64,000 nt of DNA from Paracoccus tegillarcae (lineage in GTDB: Bacteria > Pseudomonadota > Alphaproteobacteria > Rhodobacterales > Rhodobacteraceae), in contig NZ_CP025408.1 in the NCBI RefSeq assembly GCF_002847305.1, forward strand, positions 976,001 through 1,040,000. Reading direction: 5' to 3'. Both the position numbers and the translations under genes were made by a program. This document shows, in pieces, positions 33,672-43,800 of this stretch. How positions within the stretch are numbered: position 1 is the stretch's first letter; each line of letters begins with the position of its first letter. The notes below the pieces were generated by a model that worked only from the letters and a program-made list of their open reading frames with translations, did not search any database and was not told the origin of the DNA.

Positions 33672-36518
33672 ATGTCACCAGCTTTGATCGCCATGCTACC
33701 GTTCCTTGGCGCGTTGTTGCCCGGTCTGTTGATCCGTTCAGGGCGCAATGTCGCGGCGATCAGTTGTGGCACGACGACGACCGTGGCCTTGATCGGGCTG
33801 TTGCTGCACATCCCGGCAATCATGCGTGGCGAGGTGATCACCACCAGTTTTTCGTGGCTGCCGCAGATCGGGTTGTCCGCCAGTTTCCGCATTGATGGCC
33901 TGGGGCTGCTGTTCGGTATCCTGATCCTGGGGATCGGGCTGCTGATCATCACCTATGCGCGTTTCTACCTGTCGCGGCAGGACCCGGTGGGCAAGTTCTA
34001 TACTTACCTGATGCTCTTTCAGGGCGCGATGATGGGCATCGTGCTATCCGACAACATCCTGTTGCTGCTGGTTTTCTGGGAGCTGACTTCGCTGTCGTCG
34101 TTCCTGCTGATCGGCTATTGGCGCCACCTTCCCGAGGGGCGTCAGGGCGCGCGAATGGCATTGACCGTCACCGGCGGCGGCGGGTTGGCGATGATCGCCG
34201 GGATGATGATCCTGGGCAATATCGCCGGCAGCTATGAGATCAGCGATATCCTTCTGGCCAAGGACGCGATCCAGTCCAGCCAGTGGTACGTGCCGGCGCT
34301 GATCCTGATCCTGCTGGGCGCCTTTACCAAATCGGCGCAATTCCCGTTCCATTTCTGGCTGCCCCACGCCATGTCGGCACCCACCCCCGTTTCGGCCTAT
34401 CTGCACAGCGCCACCATGGTAAAGGCGGGTCTGTTCCTGATGGCGCGGATGTGGCCGGTGCTGTCGGGGACGCCGGAATGGTTCTGGATCGTGTCGACCG
34501 CCGGGCTGGTCACCATGCTGATCGGCGCGTTCATCGCGGTGTTCAAGGATGACCTGAAAGCCGTGTTGGCCTTTTCGACGGTCAGCCATCTGGGTTTGAT
34601 CACCATGCTGCTTGGCTTTGGCACGCCCGAAGCCGCCATCGCCGCCGTCTTTCACATCATCAACCATGCGACCTTCAAGGCCGCGCTGTTCATGACCGCC
34701 GGCATTGTCGATCACGAGGCACATACCCGGTCCATCAAACGGCTGGGCGGGCTGCGCAAGCTGATGCCGATCACGTTCGCCATCGGCACCATCGCGGCCC
34801 TGTCCATGGCAGGCATCCCGCCGCTGAACGGCTTTTTGTCGAAAGAGATGATGCTCTACGAGGTCGACCATCTCAGCCGTGCGCGCGAGGTGTTCATGGT
34901 GCTGTCAACCATCGCGGCGCTGTTCTCGGTTGCTTATTCGCTGCGCTTCATCGTGCATGTCTTCCTGGGCCCAGAGCGCGATGACTATCCGCATCATCCG
35001 CATGATCCCGGACTGGGCATGTGGATCGGACCGGCGTTTCTGGCCACACTGGTCGTGTTGATCGGGCTGTTTCCCAATACCATGGCGGGCTGGCTGGTCG
35101 ATGCCTCGGCCACGGCGGTCACGGGCGAGGTGCAACATTCGCATATCTACCTGTGGCACGGGGTCAATAACGCGCTGATCATGTCGATCATTGCCATCGC
35201 CGGCGGCGCTTTCCTGCTGTCGCTCTACAAGCCCGCCTATGCGATCTGGCGGGCGGGGCCACATCCCGACGCCAAGACCATCTTTCATACCCTGATCCGC
35301 TGGTCGGTCAGCGCCGCGCGATCGCTGACCAATGCGATCACGGATGGCTCGATGCCGCGCGCACTGGCGGCCTTTACTCTGGCTGCGGTGTTCTGTGGTG
35401 CGCTGGCCTGGTCAACGGGGGCAATCGGTCAGGCCACGCGCCCCTTGCTGGAATTCGAACTGGTGCCGATTATCGGCTGGACCATGCTGATGGTCGCCAC
35501 CGGCTGCATGGTAGCGTTCCACCGCTATCGCCTGCTGGCACTGGTGCTGGTGGGCATTGTCGGGTTGATCGTGTCGGTCGGTTTCGCCTATTTCTCGGCA
35601 CCGGACCTGGCGCTGACCCAGCTGTCGGTTGAGATCGTCACCGTCATTCTGCTGCTGCTGGCGCTGAACTTCCTGCCCAAGAAAACCGCCGTCGAATCAT
35701 CCAATCGCCGCCGTGGCACCGACGCCTTCATCGCGACCATTGCAGGCGTCGGTTTCGGCGGGTTGGCCTATGCAATGATGCGCCGCGACTTCGCCTTTGA
35801 CAGCATCTCGGGCTATATGCTGGAAAACAGCTACAAGAAGGGCGGCGGCGACAATGTCGTCAACGTCATCCTGGTGGACTTTCGTGGCTATGATACCTTC
35901 GGTGAGATCACCGTTCTGGGGATCGCCGCGCTGGTCATCTTTGCCCTGACGGAAACGCTGCTGCAGGGCAAATCATCGCGCCGCCTGCGCAACTGGGTGC
36001 ATGATTACCGCCGCGCCGGCGACCGCCACCCGCTGATGCTGGTGGTGGGCACGCGGATGCTGCTGCCGATCTCGCTGATGGTGGGCGTCTACATCTTCCT
36101 GCGTGGCCATAACGAGCCGGGCGGCGGTTTCATCGCCGGTCTGGTCGTCGCCATCGCCCTGCTGATGCAATACATGGCCTCGGGCTTTGTCTGGGCGCAG
36201 GACCGCCAAAAGATCCCCTATCACGCGATGATCGGCGTGGGCGTTGTTGCCGCCGCGCTGACCGGCGTCGGGGCGTGGTTCAACGGGATGCCCTTCCTGA
36301 CCTCGGCTTACGGCTATTTCAAGCTGCCCTTCCTTGAAGAGTTCGAGCTTGCAACCGCCATGGGCTTTGATCTGGGCGTATTCCTGTGCGTCGTCGGCGC
36401 GGTGATGCTGGCACTGAACTCGCTGTCGCGGATCGCGCGCCATGCGGGCGGCACCGTGAACGTTGCGCCAATGGATAATATCGACCCCAACGATGTCAAA
36501 ACGATGGAGGCCGATTGA
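33672..36518 (+). CDS. mrpA: Mrp-type Na+(K+)/H+ antiporter, fused subunits A and B
   Basis: A 948-residue polytopic protein. The N-terminal ~500 residues are NuoL/ND5-like, with LVFWELTSLSSFLLIGYW and the charged-helix lysine region TKSAQFPFHFWLPHAM. Residues ~540-780 are the MrpA-specific extension, and the last ~150 (from VGTRMLLPISLMVGVYIFL, then GHNEPGGGFIAGL) are a complete MrpB. The A-B fusion is the type found in Pha antiporters of rhizobia and Rhodobacteraceae. With C-G it exchanges monovalent cations for protons. First gene of a six-gene operon. Confidence 0.95.
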   Translation: MSPALIAMLPFLGALLPGLLIRSGRNVAAISCGTTTTVALIGLLLHIPAIMRGEVITTSFSWLPQIGLSASFRIDGLGLLFGILILGIGLLIITYARFYLSRQDPVGKFYTYLMLFQGAMMGIVLSDNILLLLVFWELTSLSSFLLIGYWRHLPEGRQGARMALTVTGGGGLAMIAGMMILGNIAGSYEISDILLAKDAIQSSQWYVPALILILLGAFTKSAQFPFHFWLPHAMSAPTPVSAYLHSATMVKAGLFLMARMWPVLSGTPEWFWIVSTAGLVTMLIGAFIAVFKDDLKAVLAFSTVSHLGLITMLLGFGTPEAAIAAVFHIINHATFKAALFMTAGIVDHEAHTRSIKRLGGLRKLMPITFAIGTIAALSMAGIPPLNGFLSKEMMLYEVDHLSRAREVFMVLSTIAALFSVAYSLRFIVHVFLGPERDDYPHHPHDPGLGMWIGPAFLATLVVLIGLFPNTMAGWLVDASATAVTGEVQHSHIYLWHGVNNALIMSIIAIAGGAFLLSLYKPAYAIWRAGPHPDAKTIFHTLIRWSVSAARSLTNAITDGSMPRALAAFTLAAVFCGALAWSTGAIGQATRPLLEFELVPIIGWTMLMVATGCMVAFHRYRLLALVLVGIVGLIVSVGFAYFSAPDLALTQLSVEIVTVILLLLALNFLPKKTAVESSNRRRGTDAFIATIAGVGFGGLAYAMMRRDFAFDSISGYMLENSYKKGGGDNVVNVILVDFRGYDTFGEITVLGIAALVIFALTETLLQGKSSRRLRNWVHDYRRAGDRHPLMLVVGTRMLLPISLMVGVYIFLRGHNEPGGGFIAGLVVAIALLMQYMASGFVWAQDRQKIPYHAMIGVGVVAAALTGVGAWFNGMPFLTSAYGYFKLPFLEEFELATAMGFDLGVFLCVVGAVMLALNSLSRIARHAGGTVNVAPMDNIDPNDVKTMEAD

Positions 36519-36952
36519 TGGAAATCCTTGTCGCCACCGCAATTGGCGCGCTGACCACAGCCGGCGTCTATCTGATCCTGAGGCTGCGCAGCTTTGCGGT
36601 CGTGCTGGGCATGACCATGCTGACCTATGCGATCAACGTCTTTTTGTTCGTATCGGGCAGGCTGGTGGTGAATCAGCCGCCGATCCTGCGCGATCATTCG
36701 GGCGCGATCACCGGCTATACCGACCCGCTGCCACAGGCGCTGGTCCTCACCGCCATCGTTATCTCGTTCGGGATGACGGCAGTCGTCGTGATGATGGCAC
36801 TGGGCGCGTTCATCGAAGGCGGAGACGATTACATCAACATGCCCGAAGACGATCGCAAGATGCCACCGCTGCAAACCCTTGAGAACCAATCAGAGCCATC
36901 CCCGGACGAGCCGACCGGCCCCCGAACTGAAGACAAGGGGCGCGACGCATGA
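36518..36952 (+). CDS. mrpC: Mrp antiporter subunit C
   Basis: A 144-residue NuoK-like subunit with three helices, the last containing ALVLTAIVISFGMTAVVVMM. The family-typical DPLPQALVLTAIVI is present. The ATG overlaps the mrpA stop (ATGA); an in-frame TTG directly before it is less likely. The C-terminal ~35 residues are hydrophilic and acidic. Confidence 0.93.
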   Translation: MEILVATAIGALTTAGVYLILRLRSFAVVLGMTMLTYAINVFLFVSGRLVVNQPPILRDHSGAITGYTDPLPQALVLTAIVISFGMTAVVVMMALGAFIEGGDDYINMPEDDRKMPPLQTLENQSEPSPDEPTGPRTEDKGRDA

Positions 36953-38547
36953 ACCATTGGATTCTCGCCCCGGTTCTGCTGCCCGCTCTGTTCGGCGCGC
37001 TGATCATCCTGTGGATGCGGCACGACATGTTGCTGCAACGGACCTTCGGGATCATGGGTACGGTCTTTCTGCTGGGGGTAGCGCTCTATCTGAACATCCT
37101 CGCCGCCGACGGAGAGGTCCATGTCTATCGCCTTGGCAACTGGTCGGCGCCTTTCGGCATCGTCCTGATGCTGGACCGGCTGGCGGCAATGATGCTGCTG
37201 CTGGCGGGCTTTCTGGCGCTTGCGGTGCAGCTTTATGCCTTTGGATCTGGCTGGGACCGCAAGGGCTGGCATTTCCATGCGCTGTGGATGTTCCAGATGA
37301 TGGGCCTGAACGGCGCCTTTCTGACCGGCGACGCCTTCAACCTGTTCGTGTTCTTCGAGGTGCTGCTGATCGCCAGCTACGGGCTGATGATCCATGGCGG
37401 CGGCCCGATGCGTCTGCGCGCGGGCGTTCAGTACATCAGCTATAATCTCGCCGGCTCAACCCTGTTTCTGGCGGCGCTTGGCTGCATCTACGCGGCCACC
37501 GGCACGCTGAACATGGCCGATCTGGCCGTTCGCGTGGCCGACATGCCGCCCGATGACACGGCGTTGTTGCGTGTGGGTGCGGTGCTGCTGCTGATCGTCT
37601 TTTCGGTCAAGGCGGCGCTGGTGCCGCTGCATTTCTGGCTGCCCTCGACCTATGCCAACGCACCGGGTCCATCGGCTGCGCTGTTCGCGATCATGTCCAA
37701 GGTCGGCATCTATGCGATCATCCGCTTTTTCACGCTGGTCTTTCCCAGCGACACGGTGATCGAAACCATTGCCACCGACCTGCTGCTGCCCGCCGCACTG
37801 GCGACGCTGGCGCTTGGGCAGTTGGGGGTGTTGGGAACGCGCAGTCTCACGCGATTGGCGGCCTATGCGGCCATCGGCTCTATCGGGACGCTGACCATCG
37901 CGATTGCGCGCTTTGATCAAATCGGCCTGACCGCTGGCATGTACTACCTGATCCACTCGACACTGGCTGCCGGCGCACTGTTTCTGGTGGTCGACCTGAT
38001 TGCCGCGCGGCGCGGCGGCGATGTCTGGCTGCGCCTGCGGCCCGCGATCCGCAATACCGGCATCGTCTCGGCGCTGTTCTTTGCAACGGCCATCGCCATC
38101 GTCGGCCTGCCCCCGCTGTCGGGCTTTATCGGCAAGCTGCTGATCCTTGACGCCACCCGCGACGACCCGTGGATGGTCGCCATCTGGGCCACCATCCTGG
38201 TCACCTCTCTGGTCGTGCTGGTGGGTTTTGGCCGCGCAGGCTCGATCCTGTTCTGGAAGGCGCACGAACTGGACCCAGAGCCGGGCAATGACACCGATGA
38301 AGGCGCGCGGCCCAAGAAGGGACCGATCCCGCATGAGCTGGACACTGACGAGCAAATTCAGGACGTAGGCGACAGCGCCTCGCCCGCGCTGGCCTTTTGC
38401 TCGGTTGGGCTGCTGTTGACCGGGCTGGCGGCGCTGACGATCTTTGCCGGGCCGGTGACTGGATATCTGGCCGATACCGCAGCGCAGTTGCATGACCCGA
38501 ACAGCTATATCCAGCCGGTTCTGCAAATGCAGGAGGGCACGAAATGA
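36949..38547 (+). CDS. mrpD: Mrp antiporter subunit D
   Basis: A 532-residue NuoN/NuoM-like subunit with about 14 helices. Typical segments are FEVLLIASYGLMIHGG, VKAALVPLHFWLPSTYANAP and GLPPLSGFIGKLLIL. It provides a proton-channel module like that of respiratory complex I. A hydrophilic acidic loop occurs at about 440-475. Overlaps of four bases join it to mrpC and mrpE. Confidence 0.95.
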   Translation: MNHWILAPVLLPALFGALIILWMRHDMLLQRTFGIMGTVFLLGVALYLNILAADGEVHVYRLGNWSAPFGIVLMLDRLAAMMLLLAGFLALAVQLYAFGSGWDRKGWHFHALWMFQMMGLNGAFLTGDAFNLFVFFEVLLIASYGLMIHGGGPMRLRAGVQYISYNLAGSTLFLAALGCIYAATGTLNMADLAVRVADMPPDDTALLRVGAVLLLIVFSVKAALVPLHFWLPSTYANAPGPSAALFAIMSKVGIYAIIRFFTLVFPSDTVIETIATDLLLPAALATLALGQLGVLGTRSLTRLAAYAAIGSIGTLTIAIARFDQIGLTAGMYYLIHSTLAAGALFLVVDLIAARRGGDVWLRLRPAIRNTGIVSALFFATAIAIVGLPPLSGFIGKLLILDATRDDPWMVAIWATILVTSLVVLVGFGRAGSILFWKAHELDPEPGNDTDEGARPKKGPIPHELDTDEQIQDVGDSASPALAFCSVGLLLTGLAALTIFAGPVTGYLADTAAQLHDPNSYIQPVLQMQEGTK

Positions 38548-39035
38548 TCCGCCGCCTGTTCCCTCACCCGCTGCTGTCGATCCTGCTGATCCTTGTCTGG
38601 ATGATGCTGGCCAACAGCTTTGCCTGGGGATCGCTGGTTTTTGCCGTCATCATGTCGATCATCATCCCGGCGATGATCGCCCCCTATTGGCCCGACCGGC
38701 CCCGCATCCACCGGCCATTCAAGTTCCTGCGCTATGGAATTCTGGTCGTCTGGGATATCATCGTGGCCAATATCGAGGTCGCCAAGATCGTGCTGTTCAA
38801 ACCCAACCGCGATCTGAAACCGGCCTGGATCAACGTGCCGCTGGAACTGACCTCGCCCGAGGCCATCGCAGTGCTGGGCGGGACGATCACCCTGACCCCG
38901 GGCACCGTCACCTGCGATGTGTCCGAAGAGGGCAACGCGCTGCTGGTCCATTGTCTGCACGCCCCTGACCCCGATGCGATACGCGACGAGATCAAGGCGC
39001 GGTATGAGAACCGGCTGAAGGAGATCTTCGAATGA
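38544..39035 (+). CDS. mrpE: Mrp antiporter subunit E
   Basis: A 163-residue protein with two or three N-terminal helices (PLLSILLILVWMMLANSF) and a cytoplasmic domain carrying the family pattern LTSPEAIAVLGGTITLTPGT. Coupled by overlaps to mrpD and mrpF. Confidence 0.94.
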   Translation: MIRRLFPHPLLSILLILVWMMLANSFAWGSLVFAVIMSIIIPAMIAPYWPDRPRIHRPFKFLRYGILVVWDIIVANIEVAKIVLFKPNRDLKPAWINVPLELTSPEAIAVLGGTITLTPGTVTCDVSEEGNALLVHCLHAPDPDAIRDEIKARYENRLKEIFE

Positions 39036-39301
39036 TCGGTTATGCTCTGTATTTCGCCTTTGCCTGCTTTGGCATTTCGCAACTGTTCTGCCTTTATCGG
39101 GTGGTCTTTTCACCCGGCGTCAGCGACCGCGTGCTGGCGCTGGATACGATGACGATCAACATGATCGCGCTGATCACCCTGTTCGGCATCCTGCACGGCA
39201 CCGCCATGTATTTCGAGGCGACGCTGCTATTTGCCATGGTCGGATTTGTCTCGACCGTGGCCTACGCCAAATTCATCCTGCGCGGCGACGTGATCGAATA
39301 A
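39032..39301 (+). CDS. mrpF: Mrp antiporter subunit F
   Basis: An 89-residue, three-helix protein with the conserved VVFSPGVSDRVLALDTMTIN. MrpF-type subunits are essential for antiport. It overlaps mrpE by four bases and is separated from mrpG by 19 bases. Confidence 0.95.
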   Translation: MIGYALYFAFACFGISQLFCLYRVVFSPGVSDRVLALDTMTINMIALITLFGILHGTAMYFEATLLFAMVGFVSTVAYAKFILRGDVIE

Positions 39302-39320
39302 GAGAGAGGGCGAGCACAGC

Positions 39321-39713
39321 ATGGAACAGATTGCGGAAATCCTGATCTCGGCGCTGCTGGTGATTGGCGGCGTGTTCGGTATTGTCGGCGGCTATGGACT
39401 GGTCAAGCTGCCCGATCCGATGACCCGGCTGCACGCACCGACCAAGGCCGCCACGCTTGGCGTGGGCAGCGTGCTGTGCGGATCGGTCCTGTGGTCGCTG
39501 GTCTTCGGCGAACATGGCAGCTGGCACGAATTCCTGATCATCCTGTTCATCTTTCTGACCGCGCCGATTACCGGGCTGATGATCGCCAAGTCGCATATCC
39601 ACCGCAGCTGGCAGTGGAACGAACTGCCCTCGGCCGAGCCCGACGAGAACTGGGCAACCTGCGCGCCCGACCGGGCAGAACCCGACGCCACGACCAAACG
39701 CGAGCCGGGCTGA
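39321..39713 (+). CDS. mrpG: Mrp antiporter subunit G
   Basis: A 130-residue protein with three helices and the typical VKLPDPMTRLHAPTKAATLGVG. The C-terminal ~35 residues are a polar extension. Last gene of the mrp operon; a convergent gene follows 13 bases on. Confidence 0.94.
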   Translation: MEQIAEILISALLVIGGVFGIVGGYGLVKLPDPMTRLHAPTKAATLGVGSVLCGSVLWSLVFGEHGSWHEFLIILFIFLTAPITGLMIAKSHIHRSWQWNELPSAEPDENWATCAPDRAEPDATTKREPG

Positions 39714-39726
39714 CGCAGGCCCCTGG

Positions 39727-40776
39727 TCAGGCGGCTTTCAGACGGTCGATCGCCGCGCGTTCATCCCCAAAGGTCACGCCGCTTTTCAGCAGACTGATCA
39801 GCAGGTCGATAAAGGCCGGATCGTGCTGTTTCAGTCTGGCGATCCGCGCATCGCTGAGCAGTCGCACATATTCCAGCGCCACATCGTCGCTGTCGGTCGG
39901 ATGCGCCTTCTTGAGCCGCTCGAAGATGGCGTTCAGCCGCCGCGTGTTGTCGCCCTGCTCGACGCAGAACCGCGCCAGCGCCTTTTCATTCAGACTGAAG
40001 GTCATGCCCCAGCCGCCCCAGCGGAACCGGTTGACCACGAATTCGCCATCATGCCTGGCATATTCCATGAAACCATGCGCGGCCTTGAAGCCGACCTTGC
40101 TGCTGGTCAGGTCCATGCGCAGATCGAGAAAGCTGACCCCGTCAAAAGTAAAGGCGTTGTTCACCCGCGCGATGCCCGGCGGCCAATAGCGGCAGGGCGA
40201 GCCAAAGCTGTTCACCTGCATCCCCGCAATCACATGCTTGCCCTGCGCCAGCGCAGCCGCTGTCAGCGCGTTCGAGGTGATCAGATTGCCCTGACTGTGG
40301 CAGTAGATCTCGACCCTGGTGCCGGTGCCGCCCTGCCCGACCAGCAGCGCATAAAGGGCATGGGTTGCCTTGTTGCCGGCGATCAGTTGGCCGACGAAAT
40401 CGACCTTGTCCAATCCGGGCTTGCGTTGCCGTTCCACCCGATAGGCGGCATCGACGACCATATTCCAGTCTTCAAAGCTGATCATGGACTGGCTTTGCAC
40501 CGTGCTGAGCGTCAGTTTGTCCTTGATACACTGGCCCAGATCCGACCAGAAACCGCTGGTATTGTTAAAGACACCCAACACGGTCGCGCCGGTCATCAGC
40601 GACAGTTCATTGCAGCTTTCGACATGGTTCTCGCCGGAATTGCCCATGCCGTTGACGAAGATGATGCGACGGGTCGGGTTGTACCAGCCCTTGTTCAGAA
40701 CCTCTGGCGCGACGAACCGCGTCACATCACCATCATGTGCCGGCGTGCCGCCCTGCCGAATAGTCGGAGCCCTCAT
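39727..40776 (-). CDS. Alpha/beta-hydrolase-fold protein of unknown substrate
   Basis: A 349-residue protein with an oxyanion-hole-like segment IIFVNGMGNSGENH (about 38-51) and a nucleophile elbow YCHSQGNLI with Ser161. This is the Gly-x-Ser-x-Gly layout with His-Ser-Gln-Gly. Later Asp and His candidates exist but cannot be fixed by eye. No signal peptide or membrane segment is seen. The C-terminal ~90 residues look helical. It stands alone between mrpG and dnaE. It resembles lipase-like proteins in general; I do not recognise a specific family. Confidence 0.65.
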   Translation of the reverse strand: MRAPTIRQGGTPAHDGDVTRFVAPEVLNKGWYNPTRRIIFVNGMGNSGENHVESCNELSLMTGATVLGVFNNTSGFWSDLGQCIKDKLTLSTVQSQSMISFEDWNMVVDAAYRVERQRKPGLDKVDFVGQLIAGNKATHALYALLVGQGGTGTRVEIYCHSQGNLITSNALTAAALAQGKHVIAGMQVNSFGSPCRYWPPGIARVNNAFTFDGVSFLDLRMDLTSSKVGFKAAHGFMEYARHDGEFVVNRFRWGGWGMTFSLNEKALARFCVEQGDNTRRLNAIFERLKKAHPTDSDDVALEYVRLLSDARIARLKQHDPAFIDLLISLLKSGVTFGDERAAIDRLKAA

Positions 40777-40842
40777 TTCGTCCCTCGCATCAACTGGTTA
40801 AGCTGACGGCACCCTAGACCGGCGACGGGACGCGACCAAGCC

Positions 40843-43800
40843 CTATTCCTCTATCACGTCCAGCACGCCGGGTACGGCACGCAGGGCCTGACGCGCCGGC
40901 GTATTGACCGGCACATCATCGGCGATCTGGATCTCTACCTGACGCTGCCCGTCCCTGACCCGCAGCCGGATCGCGCCGCGTGACCGCGACCCGACCTTGA
41001 TCTCGTCCTGGATCCGCGCCAGCGTCTCGGCGACGCGGGCTGCCGCTTCGGCCTCGGCCAGTTCAACGGCAAGGCATCCCGCCCCAGCGTCGGCGACGGC
41101 ATCGTCAAGCCGCATCACCGAATTGGCCAGCATCTTGACCTGATCGCCCTGCGGCTCGACCTTGACCTGCAAGACGACATTCTCGCCCGGTTCCAGCAAA
41201 TCGCGCGCGCTGGAGAGCAGATCAGAGAACAGCGTCACCTCGTAAAGGCCGGTCGGATCCGACAGGCCGACAAAGGCAAAGGGCGTGCCCTTGGCCGATT
41301 TGCGTTCCTGCCGCGAGGCGACGGTGCCGGCAATCATCGCCACCATCGGGCCGCGCTCGGACTCGGCGGTGATCTCGGCCAGCGTCTGCACCTTCTTGCG
41401 CCGCAGGGCGGGCAGGTAATCGTCCAGCGGATGGCCCGACAGGTAAAAGCCGATGGCCTTGTGTTCCTCGCCCAGCTTTTCGGTGGGCAGCCAGACCTGC
41501 GCGATGGCCGGGCGCGGTGGAGGCAGATCCTCGCCGCCGCCAAAGAGCGATGACTGCGACGAGGCCGCCTGTTCCTGCACGGCTGCCGACCACGCCACCA
41601 GCGTATCCAGCGATTTCAGAACCCTTGCGCGATTGTCATCCAGCGCGTCGAACGCACCTGCGCGCGCCAGCATCTCCAAGGGACGTTTGCCCACGCGCTT
41701 CATATCCACACGCCGGGCAAAGTCGTGGATATCGGCAAAGGGCTGATCGCCGCGGGCTTCGTCGATCAGACGCATCGCCTCGATCCCCACGCCCTTGAGC
41801 GCACCAAGCGCATAGTGGATACGCCCCTTTTTCACGGTAAAGCGCGGCGCCGACTGGTTGACGCAGGGCGCGATCGTCTCGATCCCCATCCGGTCGGCCT
41901 CGCGTTTGTAGATCGCCAGCTTGTCGGTCAGGTGGATATCGCAGTTCATCACAGCGGCCATGAACTCGACCGGATGGTTGGCCTTGAGCCAGGCGGTCTG
42001 ATAGCTGACCACCGCATAGGCCGCCGCGTGGGATTTGTTGAATCCGTAATTGGCGAATTTCTCCAACAGGTCAAAGACCTCGCCGGCCTTTTTCTTGTCT
42101 ACGCCATTTGCAATCGCGCCATCGACGAATTTGGGCCGCTCCTTGGCCATCTCTTCGGCGATCTTCTTGCCCATCGCGCGACGCAACAGGTCGGCACCGC
42201 CAAGGCTGTAGCCCGCCATGACCTGCGCGATCTGCATCACCTGTTCCTGATAGACGATGATGCCCTGCGTTTCGGCCAGAATATGGTCGATGGTCGGATG
42301 GATGGATTCCAGATCGCGGACGCCGTTCTTGACTTCGCAATAGGTCGGGATGTTCTCCATCGGGCCGGGACGATACAGCGCGACCAGCGCCACGATATCC
42401 TCGATGCAGGTCGGACGCATCCGGCGCAGCGCGTCCATCATGCCGCTGGATTCCACCTGAAACACGGCGACCGTGCGCGCGCTGGCGAACAGGTCATAGC
42501 TGGCCTTGTCCTCCAGCGGGATGGCGTTGATCTGGTTCTCGGCGCCCTCGGGCGGATCGTAAAGCTGTGTCCCGTCCGCGCCGATATGCAGAGGACGCCC
42601 GCCCTCGTTGATCAAATCGACGGCGTTTTGGATCACCGTCAGGGTTTTCAGGCCCAGAAAGTCGAACTTGACCAGCCCCGCCTGTTCGACCCATTTCATG
42701 TTGAACTGCGTGGCCGGCATGTCCGAACCCGGATCACGATACAGCGGCACCAGCCGGTCCAGCGGACGATCCCCGATCACCACACCGGCGGCATGCGTGG
42801 ATGCGTTGCGATAGAGGCCCTCCAGCTTTTCGGCATAGTCCAGCAGGCGGCCAATCACCTCTTCCTTGGCGGCTTCGCGCAGGCGCGGCTCATCGGCGCG
42901 GGCCTTGGTGATGCTGACGGGCTTGACGCCCTCGACCGGGATCATCTTGGACAGCCGATCCACCTGCCCATAGGGCAGTTGCAGCACCCGGCCCACATCG
43001 CGCACGGCGGCCTTGGACAAAAGCGCACCGAAGGTAATGATCTGGCCCACCTTGTCGGCCCCGTATTTGTCCTGCACGTAACGGATCACCTCTTCCCGGC
43101 GATCCATGCAGAAGTCGATGTCAAAGTCCGGCATGCTGACGCGTTCGGGGTTCAGGAACCGCTCGAACAGCAGGTTATAGCGCAGCGGGTCAAGGTCGGT
43201 GATGGTCAGCGCATAGGCCACCAGCGACCCCGCGCCCGACCCACGGCCCGGCCCGACGGGAATGTCGTGATCCTTGGCCCATTTGATGAAATCGGCGACG
43301 ATCAGGAAATAACCGGGAAAGCCCATCTGTTCGATGATGTTCAACTCGAAATCCAGCCGCGCGTCGTAATCCGCGACGCTGACGGCATGGGGGATCACCT
43401 TCAGGCGTTCGGCCAGCCCGGCCTTGGCCTGACGGCGCAGTTCCTCGACTTCGTCATCGGCGAATTTGGGCAGGATCGGGGCATGCCGTGAGACGGCAAA
43501 GGCGCAACGCCGCGCGATCTCGACGGTGTTTTCCAGCGCCTCGGGCAGATCGGCGAACAGCACGGCCATTTCCTCGGCAGATTTGAAATAATGCTGCGGC
43601 GTCAGCCGGCGACGCGGCTGTTGCTGATCGACATAGGCCTTTTCCGAAATGCAGATCAGCGCGTCATGCGCCTCGTACATGTCGGGCTTGGGGAAATAGA
43701 CATCGTTCGTGGCCACCAGCGGCAACGCCTTGTCATAGGCCATCTGGATCAACCCGGCCTCAGAGGCAGCCTCGGCGGCCATCAACTGACCGTTTTCGGA

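Noticed and set aside
41725..43491. A 588-codon open frame on the plus strand inside dnaE
   Set aside because: It is antisense to the conserved dnaE gene, has no recognisable domain and reflects the high third-position GC of dnaE.
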